Shown one piece after another: positions 36,758 through 46,385 of a DNA stretch of 64,000 nt. The position numbers were made by a program, and so were the translations under genes. Where the stretch lies: positions 124,001 to 188,000 of the forward strand of contig JAHFSX010000003.1 in assembly GCA_023269675.1 (NCBI GenBank). The letters run 5' to 3'. How positions within the stretch are numbered: position 1 is the first letter of the stretch; each line of letters starts with the position of its first letter. The notes under the pieces are model-generated. The model had not been told where the DNA came from. It did no database searches and saw only the letters and a program-made list of their open reading frames with translations. The stretch comes from Verrucomicrobiota bacterium. Its GTDB lineage: Bacteria; Verrucomicrobiota; Kiritimatiellia; RFP12; UBA1067.

Positions 36758-38035
36758 TTATTTCACGGGCAGGAGCCGGTCCACGCCGCGCATGTACGGG
36801 CGGAGCGCTTCGGGCAGGTGCACCGAGCCGTCGGCCTGCTGGAACTGCTCCAGAATCGCGATCATCAGGCGCGGCAGCGCCACGCCCGAGCCGTTGAGCG
36901 TGTGCACGAGGCGCGTCTTGCCGGCCGCGTCGCGGTAGCGGCAGTTCAGGCGGCGGGCCTGGAAGTCCTCGAAGTTCGAGCAGGAGGAGACCTCCAGCCA
37001 CCCCTGCTGGCCCGGCGCCCACAGCTCGATGTCGTAGCACTTGGCCGCGCCGAAGCTGATGTCGCCCGAGCAGAGCTCCAGAATGCGGTAGTGCAGGCCG
37101 AGACCCTTGAGCACGTCCTCGGCGTTCGCCACCAGCGTCTCCAGCTCGGCGTACGAGGTCTCGGGCTCCACGAACTTCACCATCTCCACCTTGTCGAACT
37201 GGTGCACGCGCAGGATGCCGCGCGTCTCCTTGCCGGCCGAGCCCGCCTCGCGGCGGAAGCAGGGCGTATAGGCGGTGAGGTAGACCGGCAGCGGGCGGTC
37301 GATGATCTCGTCGCGGAAATAGTTGGTCACCGGCACCTCGGCCGTGGGGATCAGCCAGAAGTCGTCGATCTCGCAGTGGTACATGTCCTCGGCCATCTTC
37401 GGGAGCTGGCCCGTGCCGCGCATGGAGGCGGTGTTGACCACGAAGGGCGGCAGCATCTCGGTGTAGCCGTGCACTTCGGTGTGCATGTCGAGCATGTACT
37501 GGATCAGCGCGCGCTGGAGCTTGGAGCCTGCCCCCAGCAGCAGCGGGAAGCCGGAGCCGGTGATCTTCACGCCGCGCGGCAGGTCGAAAATCCCGAGCTT
37601 CTCGCCCAGCGCGATGTGGTCGAGCGGCTTGAAGGCGTAGGTCGGCGCGACGCCCTCCACCTTCGCCACGCGGTTGGCCGCGGCGTCCGCACCGGTCGGG
37701 ATGGACTTGCAGGGCACGTTCGGGATCGAGAGCATGGCCTTCTCGAGCGTCTCCTCGACCTCGCGGAGCTGGTTGTCGAGCGCCGTGATCTGGTCGCCGA
37801 TGGCGCGCACGTCGGCCTGCACGTCGGTCGTGTCCTGGCCCGCCTTCTTGAGCGCGCCGATCTCTTTCGAGCGCGTGTTGCGCAGCGTCTTCAGCTCGTC
37901 GGTCCGGGTCACGAGCGCCCGGCGCTGCAGATCCAGGTCGCGCGCGCGTTCGGCCAGCGCGACCTCCGAACCGCGGCGGCGCAGCCCCTCGGCCACCTCA
38001 TCGAAATTGTCACGGATACGCTTGATGTCTAACAT
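36758..38035 (-). CDS. serS: Seryl-tRNA synthetase
   Basis: 425 residues, the normal length. It charges tRNA-Ser and feeds selenocysteine synthesis where present. An N-terminal antiparallel coiled coil (about 25-105) grips the tRNA long arm. Class II motifs follow: motif 2 with CFRREAGSAGKETRGILRVHQF, here split as CFRREAGSAG then ETRGILRVHQF, and motif 3 with LNGSGVALPRLMIAILE. The start MLDIKRIRDNFDEV is canonical. It is divergent from the IclR gene. Confidence 0.97.
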   Translation of the reverse strand: MLDIKRIRDNFDEVAEGLRRRGSEVALAERARDLDLQRRALVTRTDELKTLRNTRSKEIGALKKAGQDTTDVQADVRAIGDQITALDNQLREVEETLEKAMLSIPNVPCKSIPTGADAAANRVAKVEGVAPTYAFKPLDHIALGEKLGIFDLPRGVKITGSGFPLLLGAGSKLQRALIQYMLDMHTEVHGYTEMLPPFVVNTASMRGTGQLPKMAEDMYHCEIDDFWLIPTAEVPVTNYFRDEIIDRPLPVYLTAYTPCFRREAGSAGKETRGILRVHQFDKVEMVKFVEPETSYAELETLVANAEDVLKGLGLHYRILELCSGDISFGAAKCYDIELWAPGQQGWLEVSSCSNFEDFQARRLNCRYRDAAGKTRLVHTLNGSGVALPRLMIAILEQFQQADGSVHLPEALRPYMRGVDRLLPVK

Positions 38036-38174
38036 GAAAAGACCTCGCAGGTTAGGAAAAAGGCCTTCATGTTAACGCATTCACCCCCGTGGCGCAAGCC
38101 CGCGGCCAATCGGGTCACCGCCTCGCCTGAAAAGGCGCTTGCGCCCAAAAGGTTCATTAGTGTACCATCGGTTC

Positions 38175-38957
38175 ATGGTAAAGAACCCCCCCGCGTATGA
38201 CGTGCCGGGGCTGCGGGCGGGCATCCGCCTCTCGCGGCTGCTGTGCGAGTCGCCCAAGCCGCTCGGGCTGGCCGAGCTCTGCCAGGCGTCCGGCCTCAGC
38301 AAACACATGGTCTACCGCTGCCTGCAGACCCTGCTGGCCGAGGGGATCATCATCGGGAGCGGCGAAGGGCCGAAGTACGAGCCGTCGCTGCTCTCCTTCC
38401 ATTACAACTCCCTGCCGGTGGCGCGCATGACCGTGACCCGCGCGTCCGGGGAGCCGCTGCGCGCGCTGTGGGATGAGCTCAACGAGTGCGTCTACCTCGG
38501 CGTGCTCCACGAGGACCGCATCCTCTACCTGATCCACCACGAGGGCGGCCGCGCGATCCGCTCCGGCGGCGGCCGCATGGGCGGGCGCTACCTCCTGCAC
38601 GCGGACGGCGCGGGCAAGGTGCTGGCGGCCTATGCGGACGACGCGCTGCGCGCGCGGCTGATCGCCGAGGGGCTCGAGAAGCTGACGCCGAACACGCACG
38701 CGGACCGCAAGGGCTTCTTGGCCGAGATGGCGCGCGTGCGACGGCAGGGCTTTGCCCTCGACAACGAGGAGTACATCAAGGGCGTGATCTGCTTCGGCGC
38801 GCCGGTCTTCGACTATGCCGGCCACGTGGCGGGCGCGATCTGCTGCTCGGCCCTGACGATCCACTACACCGTCAAGGAACTGGAGGAGCGGGTTGGCCCC
38901 AAGGTGCTGGCGACGGCAACACGGATCTCCGCAACCATGGGGTGGGAAGGAAAGTAA
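38175..38957 (+). CDS. IclR-family transcriptional regulator
   Basis: 260 residues. An N-terminal winged helix (about 8-70) contains GLAELCQASGLSKHMVYRCLQTLL. The C-terminal effector domain (about 85-255) has HEDRILYLIHHEGG, HADGAGKVLAAY, GFALDNEEYIKGVICFGAPV and AGAICCSALT, as in IclR proteins that sense small metabolites. ATG 38175 is used; upstream in-frame TTG would add 12 residues of repeat-like sequence. It lies directly before the propeller/CxxCH trio on the same strand and is their most likely regulator. Confidence 0.88.
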   Translation: MVKNPPAYDVPGLRAGIRLSRLLCESPKPLGLAELCQASGLSKHMVYRCLQTLLAEGIIIGSGEGPKYEPSLLSFHYNSLPVARMTVTRASGEPLRALWDELNECVYLGVLHEDRILYLIHHEGGRAIRSGGGRMGGRYLLHADGAGKVLAAYADDALRARLIAEGLEKLTPNTHADRKGFLAEMARVRRQGFALDNEEYIKGVICFGAPVFDYAGHVAGAICCSALTIHYTVKELEERVGPKVLATATRISATMGWEGK

Positions 38958-38975
38958 GGGCGGATCGCGGCATTG

Positions 38976-39044
38976 AGGCGGGGACGGACCGCCGGGCCGT
39001 CCGCAGAGCTGCCGAGCGGCTCGCCCGGCGGTCGAGCCCCACCT
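38976..39044. repeat. Quasi-palindrome with 22-nt arms
   Basis: AGGCGGGGACGGACCGCCGG and on (38976-38997) is mirrored by ...CCGGCGGTCGAGCCCCACCT (39023-39044), with 4 mismatches. A GAGCTGC/GCGGCTC pair lies inside. A small CACGCT/AGCGTG hairpin follows at 39054-39069. Confidence 0.65.
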
Positions 39045-39102
39045 GAAAGTGGACACGCTCAAAAGCGTGGTCTTAGTAATTTAATACGTATCAAAGGCGC
39101 TC

Positions 39103-42100
39103 ATGCGAATAGACAAACACATCACGCTCTTGCTGATTGCCGCCTTTCTCGCGGGTGAGACCAGTTTCGCCCAGGGACTGCCGCCGGCACGCGTGACACA
39201 ACTCAAGGAGGATCTCGCGCGCTTCAATCCGGCGGCGGCGCGCCGGAGCGTCGAGGATCTGGCGAGCAGCCACGGAGACCTCTACGACGCGCGCCGGCAC
39301 CGGGCGGCCGTCGAGGCGCTCGCCCTCCGGAGCGAGGAGGCGGGGGCCGGTCTCGGCGGGCAAGACCCGGCCAGGCAGCGCGATGCCGAGGCGCTGATCG
39401 AAGCCGCGCGGGCCGCCCTGTTGGCCAACCCGCTGCTCGACTTCGACCGGATCCTCGCGCTGCGCCGCACGCTCGACCCGCAGAAGGCGCGGCGGGAGAT
39501 CAGCCGCGAGATCGGCTTTCTCAATCTCAACCCGTTCAACCACGCCGACATGCGCCGCGACGGCTGGACCAACGACATCGTCACGATCTCGAATCTGCGC
39601 GGCACGCCCAGGATCGAGCCGCTCTACCGTCCCGGCACCGCCACGCTCGTCCGCGACCTGGAACTCGATTACGATGCGCAGCGCCTGCTCTTCACCGGGA
39701 TCAACGCGGGCAACCGCCTGGCCCTGTTCGAGATCGCCGCCGACGGGACCGGGTGCACGGAGGTCACGCCGCCGACGGACCCGGACGTGGACTGGTTCGA
39801 CGGCTGCTACACGCCGGACGGCCGGGTCGTGATGCTGGGCACGGCCGCGTATCAGGGCCTGCCCTGCGTGCACGGCTCGCTGCCGGTCGCGATGCTCTAT
39901 CGGCTCGACCGCCGGACCGGCGCGGTCCGCCAGCTCACCTTCGAGCAGGACAGCGACTACACGCCCACGGTCATGAACGACGGACGCGTGCTCTACACGC
40001 GCTGGGAATACTCCGACCTGCAGCACTACTGGTCGCGCATCCTGATGACCATGAACCCCGACGGCACGGCGCAGCTGTCGCTCTACGGCTCCGGCTCGTA
40101 TTTCCCGACCGTGCTGCAGCAGTGCCGGCCGGTCCCGAACGACGCGCACCAGGTTGTCGGCATCGTGGGCGGGCATCACGACGTGCCCGAAGCGGGGCGC
40201 ATGGTGCTGATGGACCCCACGCTGTCGCGCGCCTATCCGTTCGTCTACGACCCGCCCGACAAAAGCTGGGGGCCGGAAGGCACCACGCCCTTCCGCATCC
40301 TGCCCAAGACCCTGCCGAAAGAGCGGACCGGCATGGTGCATGAATTTCCGGGGTTCGGTCAGCCCGTGCCGGGCGACGTCGCCGACGGCCTCGTGCGCAA
40401 CCAGTTCGAGCGCGGCAAGCCCTATTTCGTCTACCCGTTCCCGCTGAGCGACAAGTACGTGCTGGTCTCGGTCAAGAGCGACCGGAACGCGCTCTGGGGC
40501 ATTTATCTGGTCGACGTGTTCGACAACGTCACGCGCATCGCGGAACTTGAGGGCGCTGCGCTGCTGGAGCCGATGCCGCTGGTGCCGCGCACGCGGCCGC
40601 CGGTGATTCCCGACCGGACCGTGACCGGTGCCAAGACCGCCAGCGTTCACATCGCCGACATCTACAACGGGCCGGGTTTGCGCGGGGTTCCGCGCGGCAC
40701 CGTCAAGCGTCTGCGGGTCTTCGCGTACCACTTCAACTACGAGCGCACCGGCGGCCCCGAGTCGGTCGGCCTCGGCCGCGTGGAGTCGAGCTGGGACGTG
40801 AAACGCATCCTCGGAACGGTGGACGTCGAAGCGGACGGCTCGGCCTGCTTCGAGATCCCCGCGAACACGCCGATCTCGCTGCAGCCGCTGGATGCCGAGG
40901 GCGCGGCCCTGCAACTGATGCGCTCGTGGCTGGTCGGCATGCCGGGCGAACGGGTGTCGTGCATGGGCTGCCACGAGGACAACCGCTCGTCAGTGGCTGC
41001 CGGCCGCGCCGCCGCGGATACCCGGCCGATGCAGCAGATCCGGCCGTTCCAAGGGCCTGCGCGGCCGTTCGGATTCGAGTACGAGGTGTGGCCGGTCGCG
41101 CAGAAGTACTGCCTGGGCTGCCACGGCGACGAGACAAAAGCCCCGCTGCGCGCGAGCGACCAGGGCGGCGTGCCGGGGCAGAACCTCAGACTGGCGATGC
41201 GCGACGCCACCGCGTGCTACCACCTGGTCCATCCGTACGTGCGCCGACCGGGCCCCGAGAGCGAGCTGGCCCTGCTCAATCCGCTGGAGTGGCACGCCTC
41301 GACGAGCGTGCTCGTGCAGATGCTCAAGAAGGGTCATCACGGCGTGCGGCTCGACCGCGACGCGTGGGAGACGCTCTATACGTGGATCGACCTCAACGCG
41401 CCGTGGCGCGGCAAGTGGAGCCCGCCGGCCAGCCGCGGCCACGCGCAGCAGGCGCGGCGGCTCGAACTGAAACAGCGCTTCGCGGGCTGCGGTGACGATC
41501 CTGAAGGCGAATACGATGCGTGGGCCGCGACGGTCAAGGCGCGCGGCGCGCCGGCACCGGCCGAGCCGCAGCCTGAACCGGAAGTCAAGCTCGACGCGCT
41601 CGCGGCCGCGGTTTTTCCGCTGAGCGCGGCGCAGGCCGCGTCGGGAGCGACGCGGCGCGACGTGAAGCTCCCGAACGGCGAGGCCATGACCTTCGTGCGC
41701 ATCCCCGCGGGCGCGTTCGTGATGGGCTCCCTGGACGGTTACGCGGACGAGCGTCCGCGCGCCGCCGTGCGGATCGCCAAGCCGTTCTGGATGTCGGCGA
41801 CCGAGGTGAAGAACCGCCAGTACCACGCGTTCGATCCTGAGCACGACTCGCGCTACCAGGATCTGCACGGCATGGACCATACGGTGCCGGGCGACATCTC
41901 GAACCACCGCGACCAGCCCGCGATCCGCCTGAGCTGGCAGCGCGCGGCGGCCTTCTGCGAGTGGCTGGGCCGGACGGCGGGCGTGCCGGCCGCGCTGCCG
42001 ACCGAGGCGCAGTGGGAGTGGGCCGCGCGCGGCGGCACCGCGACGCGCTTCTACTGGGGCGGTTTGGAAGACGACTTTTCGGGCTGGGCGAACCTCTCGG

Positions 42101-42495
42101 ACCAGGCCGTGCGCTGGTCGAACACGATCGGCTGGGAGGGGGGCAACCGTATCCAGAAGCGCCAGCCCTACGAGGTCGCGCTCGGCTACCCGCTGCATGA
42201 GGAGCGCTACAAGGACAACTGGTACAGCATGGACTACGTGGCGCAGGCGGGCGCGAACGCGTGGGGGCTTTACGACATGGTCGGCAACGCCAGCGAATGG
42301 ACGCGCAGCAGCTACCGCCCCTATCCGTATGTCGAGGATGACGGTCGCAACAGCGGCGACATCACTGAGGCCAAGGTGGCGCGCGGCGGGTCGTTCAGGG
42401 ACCGTCCGCGCGACGCGGGCGCGGCGGTCCGCCGGGCCTACGCCTCGTGGCAGACGGTCTACGACGTCGGCTTCCGCGTGGTGATCGAGGAGTGA
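39103..42495 (+). CDS. Secreted propeller protein with two CxxCH motifs and a C-terminal FGE-sulfatase-like domain (1130 aa)
   Basis: A signal peptide (LLLIAAFLAGETSFA) precedes a helical region and a TolB/PD40-like propeller (about 150-530) with LFEIAADGTGCTEV, YTPDGRVVML and VMNDGRVLYTRWEYSDL. Two haem-type motifs follow: C620-MGC-H624 in MPGERVSCMGCHE and C670-LGC-H674 in KYCLGCHGDE, then LYTWIDLNAPW. The core resembles the hydrazine-synthase alpha family, which is widespread in planctomycete/verrucomicrobial proteins of unknown role. The C-terminal 275 residues are FGE/SUMF1-like (IPAGAFVMGS, LPTEAQWEWAARGG, DMVGNASEWTRS, ARGGSF) but lack the catalytic Cys pair. First of three tandem paralogues. 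Confidence 0.8.
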   Translation: MRIDKHITLLLIAAFLAGETSFAQGLPPARVTQLKEDLARFNPAAARRSVEDLASSHGDLYDARRHRAAVEALALRSEEAGAGLGGQDPARQRDAEALIEAARAALLANPLLDFDRILALRRTLDPQKARREISREIGFLNLNPFNHADMRRDGWTNDIVTISNLRGTPRIEPLYRPGTATLVRDLELDYDAQRLLFTGINAGNRLALFEIAADGTGCTEVTPPTDPDVDWFDGCYTPDGRVVMLGTAAYQGLPCVHGSLPVAMLYRLDRRTGAVRQLTFEQDSDYTPTVMNDGRVLYTRWEYSDLQHYWSRILMTMNPDGTAQLSLYGSGSYFPTVLQQCRPVPNDAHQVVGIVGGHHDVPEAGRMVLMDPTLSRAYPFVYDPPDKSWGPEGTTPFRILPKTLPKERTGMVHEFPGFGQPVPGDVADGLVRNQFERGKPYFVYPFPLSDKYVLVSVKSDRNALWGIYLVDVFDNVTRIAELEGAALLEPMPLVPRTRPPVIPDRTVTGAKTASVHIADIYNGPGLRGVPRGTVKRLRVFAYHFNYERTGGPESVGLGRVESSWDVKRILGTVDVEADGSACFEIPANTPISLQPLDAEGAALQLMRSWLVGMPGERVSCMGCHEDNRSSVAAGRAAADTRPMQQIRPFQGPARPFGFEYEVWPVAQKYCLGCHGDETKAPLRASDQGGVPGQNLRLAMRDATACYHLVHPYVRRPGPESELALLNPLEWHASTSVLVQMLKKGHHGVRLDRDAWETLYTWIDLNAPWRGKWSPPASRGHAQQARRLELKQRFAGCGDDPEGEYDAWAATVKARGAPAPAEPQPEPEVKLDALAAAVFPLSAAQAASGATRRDVKLPNGEAMTFVRIPAGAFVMGSLDGYADERPRAAVRIAKPFWMSATEVKNRQYHAFDPEHDSRYQDLHGMDHTVPGDISNHRDQPAIRLSWQRAAAFCEWLGRTAGVPAALPTEAQWEWAARGGTATRFYWGGLEDDFSGWANLSDQAVRWSNTIGWEGGNRIQKRQPYEVALGYPLHEERYKDNWYSMDYVAQAGANAWGLYDMVGNASEWTRSSYRPYPYVEDDGRNSGDITEAKVARGGSFRDRPRDAGAAVRRAYASWQTVYDVGFRVVIEE

Positions 42496-42508
42496 GGGGG
42501 GGCGAGAG

Positions 42509-42595
42509 GACGCCCGACCTGCGACGCTCGACACCCGTTGAGGGTTCCCCGCGACTTGGCGGCATCCGGGAGTCGGGGGGCGAGCGTCGGGCGTC
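42509..42595. repeat. Periodic quasi-palindrome (CGCCCGAC/CGCTCGAC words)
   Basis: GACGCCCGACCTGCGACGCT and on (42509-42537) is mirrored by ...CGAGCGTCGGGCGTC (42567-42595). It lies between the first and second propeller genes. Confidence 0.72.
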
Positions 42596-42611
42596 AATAA
42601 AAGGGAAGCGA

Positions 42612-45600
42612 ATGAACAAAAGCGTGATGATGGGAGTGGCGCTGGCGGGCGCTTGGGCGGGACTTGCGGCGGATGCGCCGCAACCGGTCTGGGACTCGGG
42701 CATGCTGAAAGAGGCCGTTGCCGCGCCCGTCGGGGCCTGTGCGGTGACCCGCAAGACGATGCTCCTTTCGGGGCGGAGTGTCCTGCGGATGGACTCCGCC
42801 TGCCTGCCGGAAAAGCTCGAGGCCTTCTCGGTCAGCGCCTGGGTCAGGCCGGAGGCGTTCGACCCTTACAATGAGCTTTTCCGCATCGAATCCCCCGAAG
42901 GGCGTCTGCTCTTCTCATTTCAGGAGAGGGGCTCGGTGCTGTCGCTGGGACTGGACGTCAACGGCACTTATCAGGAGTGCGACGCGCGGATCCGCGCCGA
43001 GAGCGTGCTGGACGGGTGCTGGCATTTCGCGGCGGCGACCTTCGACGGCCAAGAGCAGCGCGTGTATCTCGACGGCGCGCTGATCGGCCAGCTGCCGCAC
43101 GCGGGGGTCGCCAAGGTCGCGCGCGTCGCAGGGTTTGTCGGTTCTCACGGTGGGCAGGGCGAGTTCTTCCAAGGCGGGCTGGACGACCTGCGCCTGTACA
43201 CGGAAGCGCTGCCCCCTGAAACCCTCATGGCGTTATTCAAGGCTGGCGCCTCGACGTTGACTGCGAACGCGATGACGACTCTCCCCGCAGAATGGGAAAC
43301 GCTCCTGCAGGAACATCGGACGTTTACGGCGATGTTGAGTGCGGCGCGCAAGACGCTGACGCAGAGCGCGAGCGCCTGTCCGCCCGAGGTCAAGAACCTG
43401 TTTGCGATGACCCTGGCCGCTCGGTTTCCGAGCGAGTGCGCAACCTATGTCCGGCTATACGGTCAGGCGCCCGCGCTCTTTCTGTCGCTGACCGATCTGG
43501 ACGGTCTGAAGCTGAAGCTGTCTGAAAAAATCGAGTGCCTGACCGAGTACATGCCGCTGACGGAAGGACAATGGGCGCGCTGTCCGGCGCCGGAAAGGAC
43601 CACGTGGAAAAAGCTCAAGGCGTGGTCCGACACGATGAGGGCCCGTCTGACGGAAGGGGGTCCTGTTGTGGAGACGGTGCTGCTCGAGGCTGCTGCGGCC
43701 AACTGGCCCCAGGTGCCGGAGCGTCCGGCGGTGTCGGAACCGGTCGCGCCGTATGTGCGGCCCGCCACGCCGGCGGTGCGGACGCTCACGGCGGCGGAGG
43801 CTAGGGCGGCGATCGAGCGCGACTGGCTCTATCAGGTCAATGAAAAGCCCGATCTGACGCGGGAGATCACGCGGACGCGCGCGCTGGCGGCGCGTCTCTG
43901 CCTGCCGGCCGACGCACTCGACAAGGTGGCGGCCGAAGCTGTGCAGGCGCCGCTTTCGGCGGAGAAAACGCGGGAGCTGTACCTCGCGGTGCGGCGCGTC
44001 CGGCGAGGGCTGATGATCGGCAATCCCGTGATCGATTTCTCTCAGCTCCTGCTGGTGGACATGCCCTATCCGGCGGGGCGGGAGTGGCAACACGAGACGC
44101 GTCACCGGCTGGGCTACATGGCGGTGCCGGGCGGGCAGCTGCTCGTGGTCGACGGGCTGTCGCTGGACGGCCAGGTGCGGCGGCTGATGCCGCAGGCGCC
44201 GCTGCACGGCAGCTTCTGGCGGCCCGACCTCTCGTGCGACGGCCGGCGCGTGCTGTTCTGCTTCAAGCCGCACAACGAGAAGGCTTTTCACATCTACGAG
44301 ATCAACGTGGACGGCACGGGGCTGCGGCAGATCACCTCCGGGATCTTCGACGACCTGGACCCCGTGTATCTGCCCGACGGCAAGAACTTCGTCCTCTCCT
44401 CGACGCGCGGGCACACCTACGTGCGCTGCATGCCGCCCACCAACGCCTACATGCTGATGCGCTGCGGCTTGGATGGAGAGAACCTCTATTTCATCTCCGC
44501 GAACAACGAGCCCGACTACCTGCCGGCGGTGATGAACGACGGGCGGCTCGTCTACACGCGCTGGGAGTACACCGACAAGCCGCTGTGGCGGTGCCAGAGC
44601 CTCTGGACCGTGAATCCCGACGGCACGCAGCCCAACACCTTCTGGGGCAACCAGTCGGTCTGGCCGGATCTGCTCAAGGACGCGCGGCCGATTCCCGGCA
44701 GCCGCCGCGTGATGTTCACGGGCAGCGCGCACCACAACTGGTTCGCGGGCAGCGTCGGCATCGTCGATCCGGACAAGGGCGCGAACTTCCCCAACGGCCT
44801 GACCAAAGTGACGGCGGAACTCGCCTGGCCGGAGAGCGGCAACGGCCCGTCGGACCCGGTCGAATCGCCCGACTATCAGGCCTGCGGCAAGGTTGACGCT
44901 TACCAGACGCCCTACCCGCTGAGCGAGAAGGATTTTCTGGTCTCGGCGCGCCGCGACGGGAAGTTCGTCCTGTATCTGATGGACACGGACGGGAACCGCG
45001 AGCTGGTTTATGAGGGCACCAACCACATCTTCCACGCCCAGCCGATCCGAGCGCGGACCGCGCCGCCCGCGTTGCCGGACCGCGTCGCATGGCCGACGAT
45101 GGCTGAACGCCTGGCGCCGGTGGGCGGCTCGATCTACAGCGCGAACGTCTATCACGGCGCGCCGCCGGAGTTGAAGGACAAAGCCAAATTCCTGCGGGTG
45201 CTGCACATCGAGCAGAAGACCTACACCTACTGGAACCGGCGGCCGGCGCTCTCGACCGGGCCGGTGGTCTCGCTCGTGCAGTCCGACGGGGTCAAGCGCG
45301 TGCTCGGGACCGTGCCGATCCAGCCCGACGGATCGGTCTGGTTCCGGGCGCCGGCAGGCGTGGCGCTGCACTTCCAGCTGCTGGATGAGAGCCACCGCGC
45401 GCTCCAGACCATGCGCAGTTTCGTCAATGTCATGCCGGGCGAGAGCCGGGGCTGTCAGGGCTGCCACGAGCAGCACAGCCGCGCGCCGCAACTGGGCCAA
45501 GGCCCGGCAACGGCGGTCCGGAGGGACCCCGACGCGATCACGCCTGCGCCGTGGGCTTACGACACCGGGTTCGCCTGCGCGCCCGAGGGATGCCTGACGC

Positions 45601-46211
45601 TCGGGCAGGCGCTCGCTCACGGCCTGCAGGGGGAGGCGCGTGCGGATGCGCGGAGCGCCGCACGCGTGGCGCGCTTCGGCACCTCGGTGGGTTACCTCAA
45701 GGATGTGCAGCCGGTGCTGGACCGCGCTTGCGGCAAGTGCCACCAAGGCGAGGGCGAAGGGCGCAAGACGCTCGATCTGACGCTGCGCGGCTATGAGCCG
45801 TACACCACGCTGATCGGCCGGCCCGGCTGGGGCCGGACGAACGCTGTTCCGGAAAAGGTCCCGCCGGGCTATGATCTGGCCGGAACGCTGAAGGTGGAGA
45901 ACTACAGCACGGTGGATCCGGCCGCCTACCGCACGCCGGAACCGATGACGCGGCTCTCGTTCAAGAGCCGGCTGGTGGAACTCGCGTCGGGCGGCAAACA
46001 CCACAGGGTGAAGGTCGATCCCTACAGCCTGTTGCGGCTGATTCTCTGGGTTGATACGATGTGTCCGTATCTGTCGGACGAGGACATCCGGGCGGAGGAG
46101 GATCCGCAGTTCCAGGGCTGCGACTGGCTGGCGATCAAACCGCGCCTGAAGAGCGCCCCGGTCGTGATCCGTCCGGGGCCGTTCCATGCGGATGCGCCGG
46201 GGGTGGAGTGA
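42612..46211 (+). CDS. Secreted propeller protein with N-terminal LamG module and two CxxCH motifs (1199 aa)
   Basis: A signal peptide (MNKSVMMGVALAGAWAGLAA) is followed by a LamG/concanavalin-like module (about 45-225; FSVSAWVRPEAFDPYNELFR, FVGSHGGQGEFFQGGLDDLR). A helical region comes next, then the shared propeller with HIYEINVDGTGLRQITSG, YLPDGKNFVLSSTRG and VMNDGRLVYTRWEYTDK. Haem-type motifs are C948-QGC-H952 in MPGESRGCQGCHE and C1040-GKC-H1044 in VLDRACGKCHQGE. The end has the conserved LILWVDTMCPYLSDED. It aligns block by block with both neighbours, so the trio arose by duplication with swapped outer modules. LamG suggests glycan or surface binding. No enzyme active site can be named. 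Confidence 0.8.
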   Translation: MNKSVMMGVALAGAWAGLAADAPQPVWDSGMLKEAVAAPVGACAVTRKTMLLSGRSVLRMDSACLPEKLEAFSVSAWVRPEAFDPYNELFRIESPEGRLLFSFQERGSVLSLGLDVNGTYQECDARIRAESVLDGCWHFAAATFDGQEQRVYLDGALIGQLPHAGVAKVARVAGFVGSHGGQGEFFQGGLDDLRLYTEALPPETLMALFKAGASTLTANAMTTLPAEWETLLQEHRTFTAMLSAARKTLTQSASACPPEVKNLFAMTLAARFPSECATYVRLYGQAPALFLSLTDLDGLKLKLSEKIECLTEYMPLTEGQWARCPAPERTTWKKLKAWSDTMRARLTEGGPVVETVLLEAAAANWPQVPERPAVSEPVAPYVRPATPAVRTLTAAEARAAIERDWLYQVNEKPDLTREITRTRALAARLCLPADALDKVAAEAVQAPLSAEKTRELYLAVRRVRRGLMIGNPVIDFSQLLLVDMPYPAGREWQHETRHRLGYMAVPGGQLLVVDGLSLDGQVRRLMPQAPLHGSFWRPDLSCDGRRVLFCFKPHNEKAFHIYEINVDGTGLRQITSGIFDDLDPVYLPDGKNFVLSSTRGHTYVRCMPPTNAYMLMRCGLDGENLYFISANNEPDYLPAVMNDGRLVYTRWEYTDKPLWRCQSLWTVNPDGTQPNTFWGNQSVWPDLLKDARPIPGSRRVMFTGSAHHNWFAGSVGIVDPDKGANFPNGLTKVTAELAWPESGNGPSDPVESPDYQACGKVDAYQTPYPLSEKDFLVSARRDGKFVLYLMDTDGNRELVYEGTNHIFHAQPIRARTAPPALPDRVAWPTMAERLAPVGGSIYSANVYHGAPPELKDKAKFLRVLHIEQKTYTYWNRRPALSTGPVVSLVQSDGVKRVLGTVPIQPDGSVWFRAPAGVALHFQLLDESHRALQTMRSFVNVMPGESRGCQGCHEQHSRAPQLGQGPATAVRRDPDAITPAPWAYDTGFACAPEGCLTLGQALAHGLQGEARADARSAARVARFGTSVGYLKDVQPVLDRACGKCHQGEGEGRKTLDLTLRGYEPYTTLIGRPGWGRTNAVPEKVPPGYDLAGTLKVENYSTVDPAAYRTPEPMTRLSFKSRLVELASGGKHHRVKVDPYSLLRLILWVDTMCPYLSDEDIRAEEDPQFQGCDWLAIKPRLKSAPVVIRPGPFHADAPGVE

Positions 46212-46249
46212 GTCCCGATGTGATGGGAGAGCCGTATGGCCCCTGCTGC

Positions 46250-46309
46250 CCATGCGCAAGGATGCGCATGGCACATTCAGGGATGTGGCACGCCCATCCT
46301 TGGGCGTGC
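46250..46309. repeat. Pair of perfect hairpins with complementary loops
   Basis: CCATGCGCAAGGATGCGCATGG (given as two halves: CCATGCGCA then AGGATGCGCATGG; 46250-46271) and GCACGCCCATCCTTGGGCGT plus GC (46288-46309) are separated by 16 nt. Their loop cores AAGGAT and ATCCTT are exact complements. No T tract follows. It lies between the second and third propeller genes. Confidence 0.8.
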
Positions 46310-46385
46310 GCGGGACTGGGCCGGGTGAGTCATTTTGAGGGTGCGGCAGCGGTCCGCCATTGCCGTGAAAAAAGATGAGGTCATC

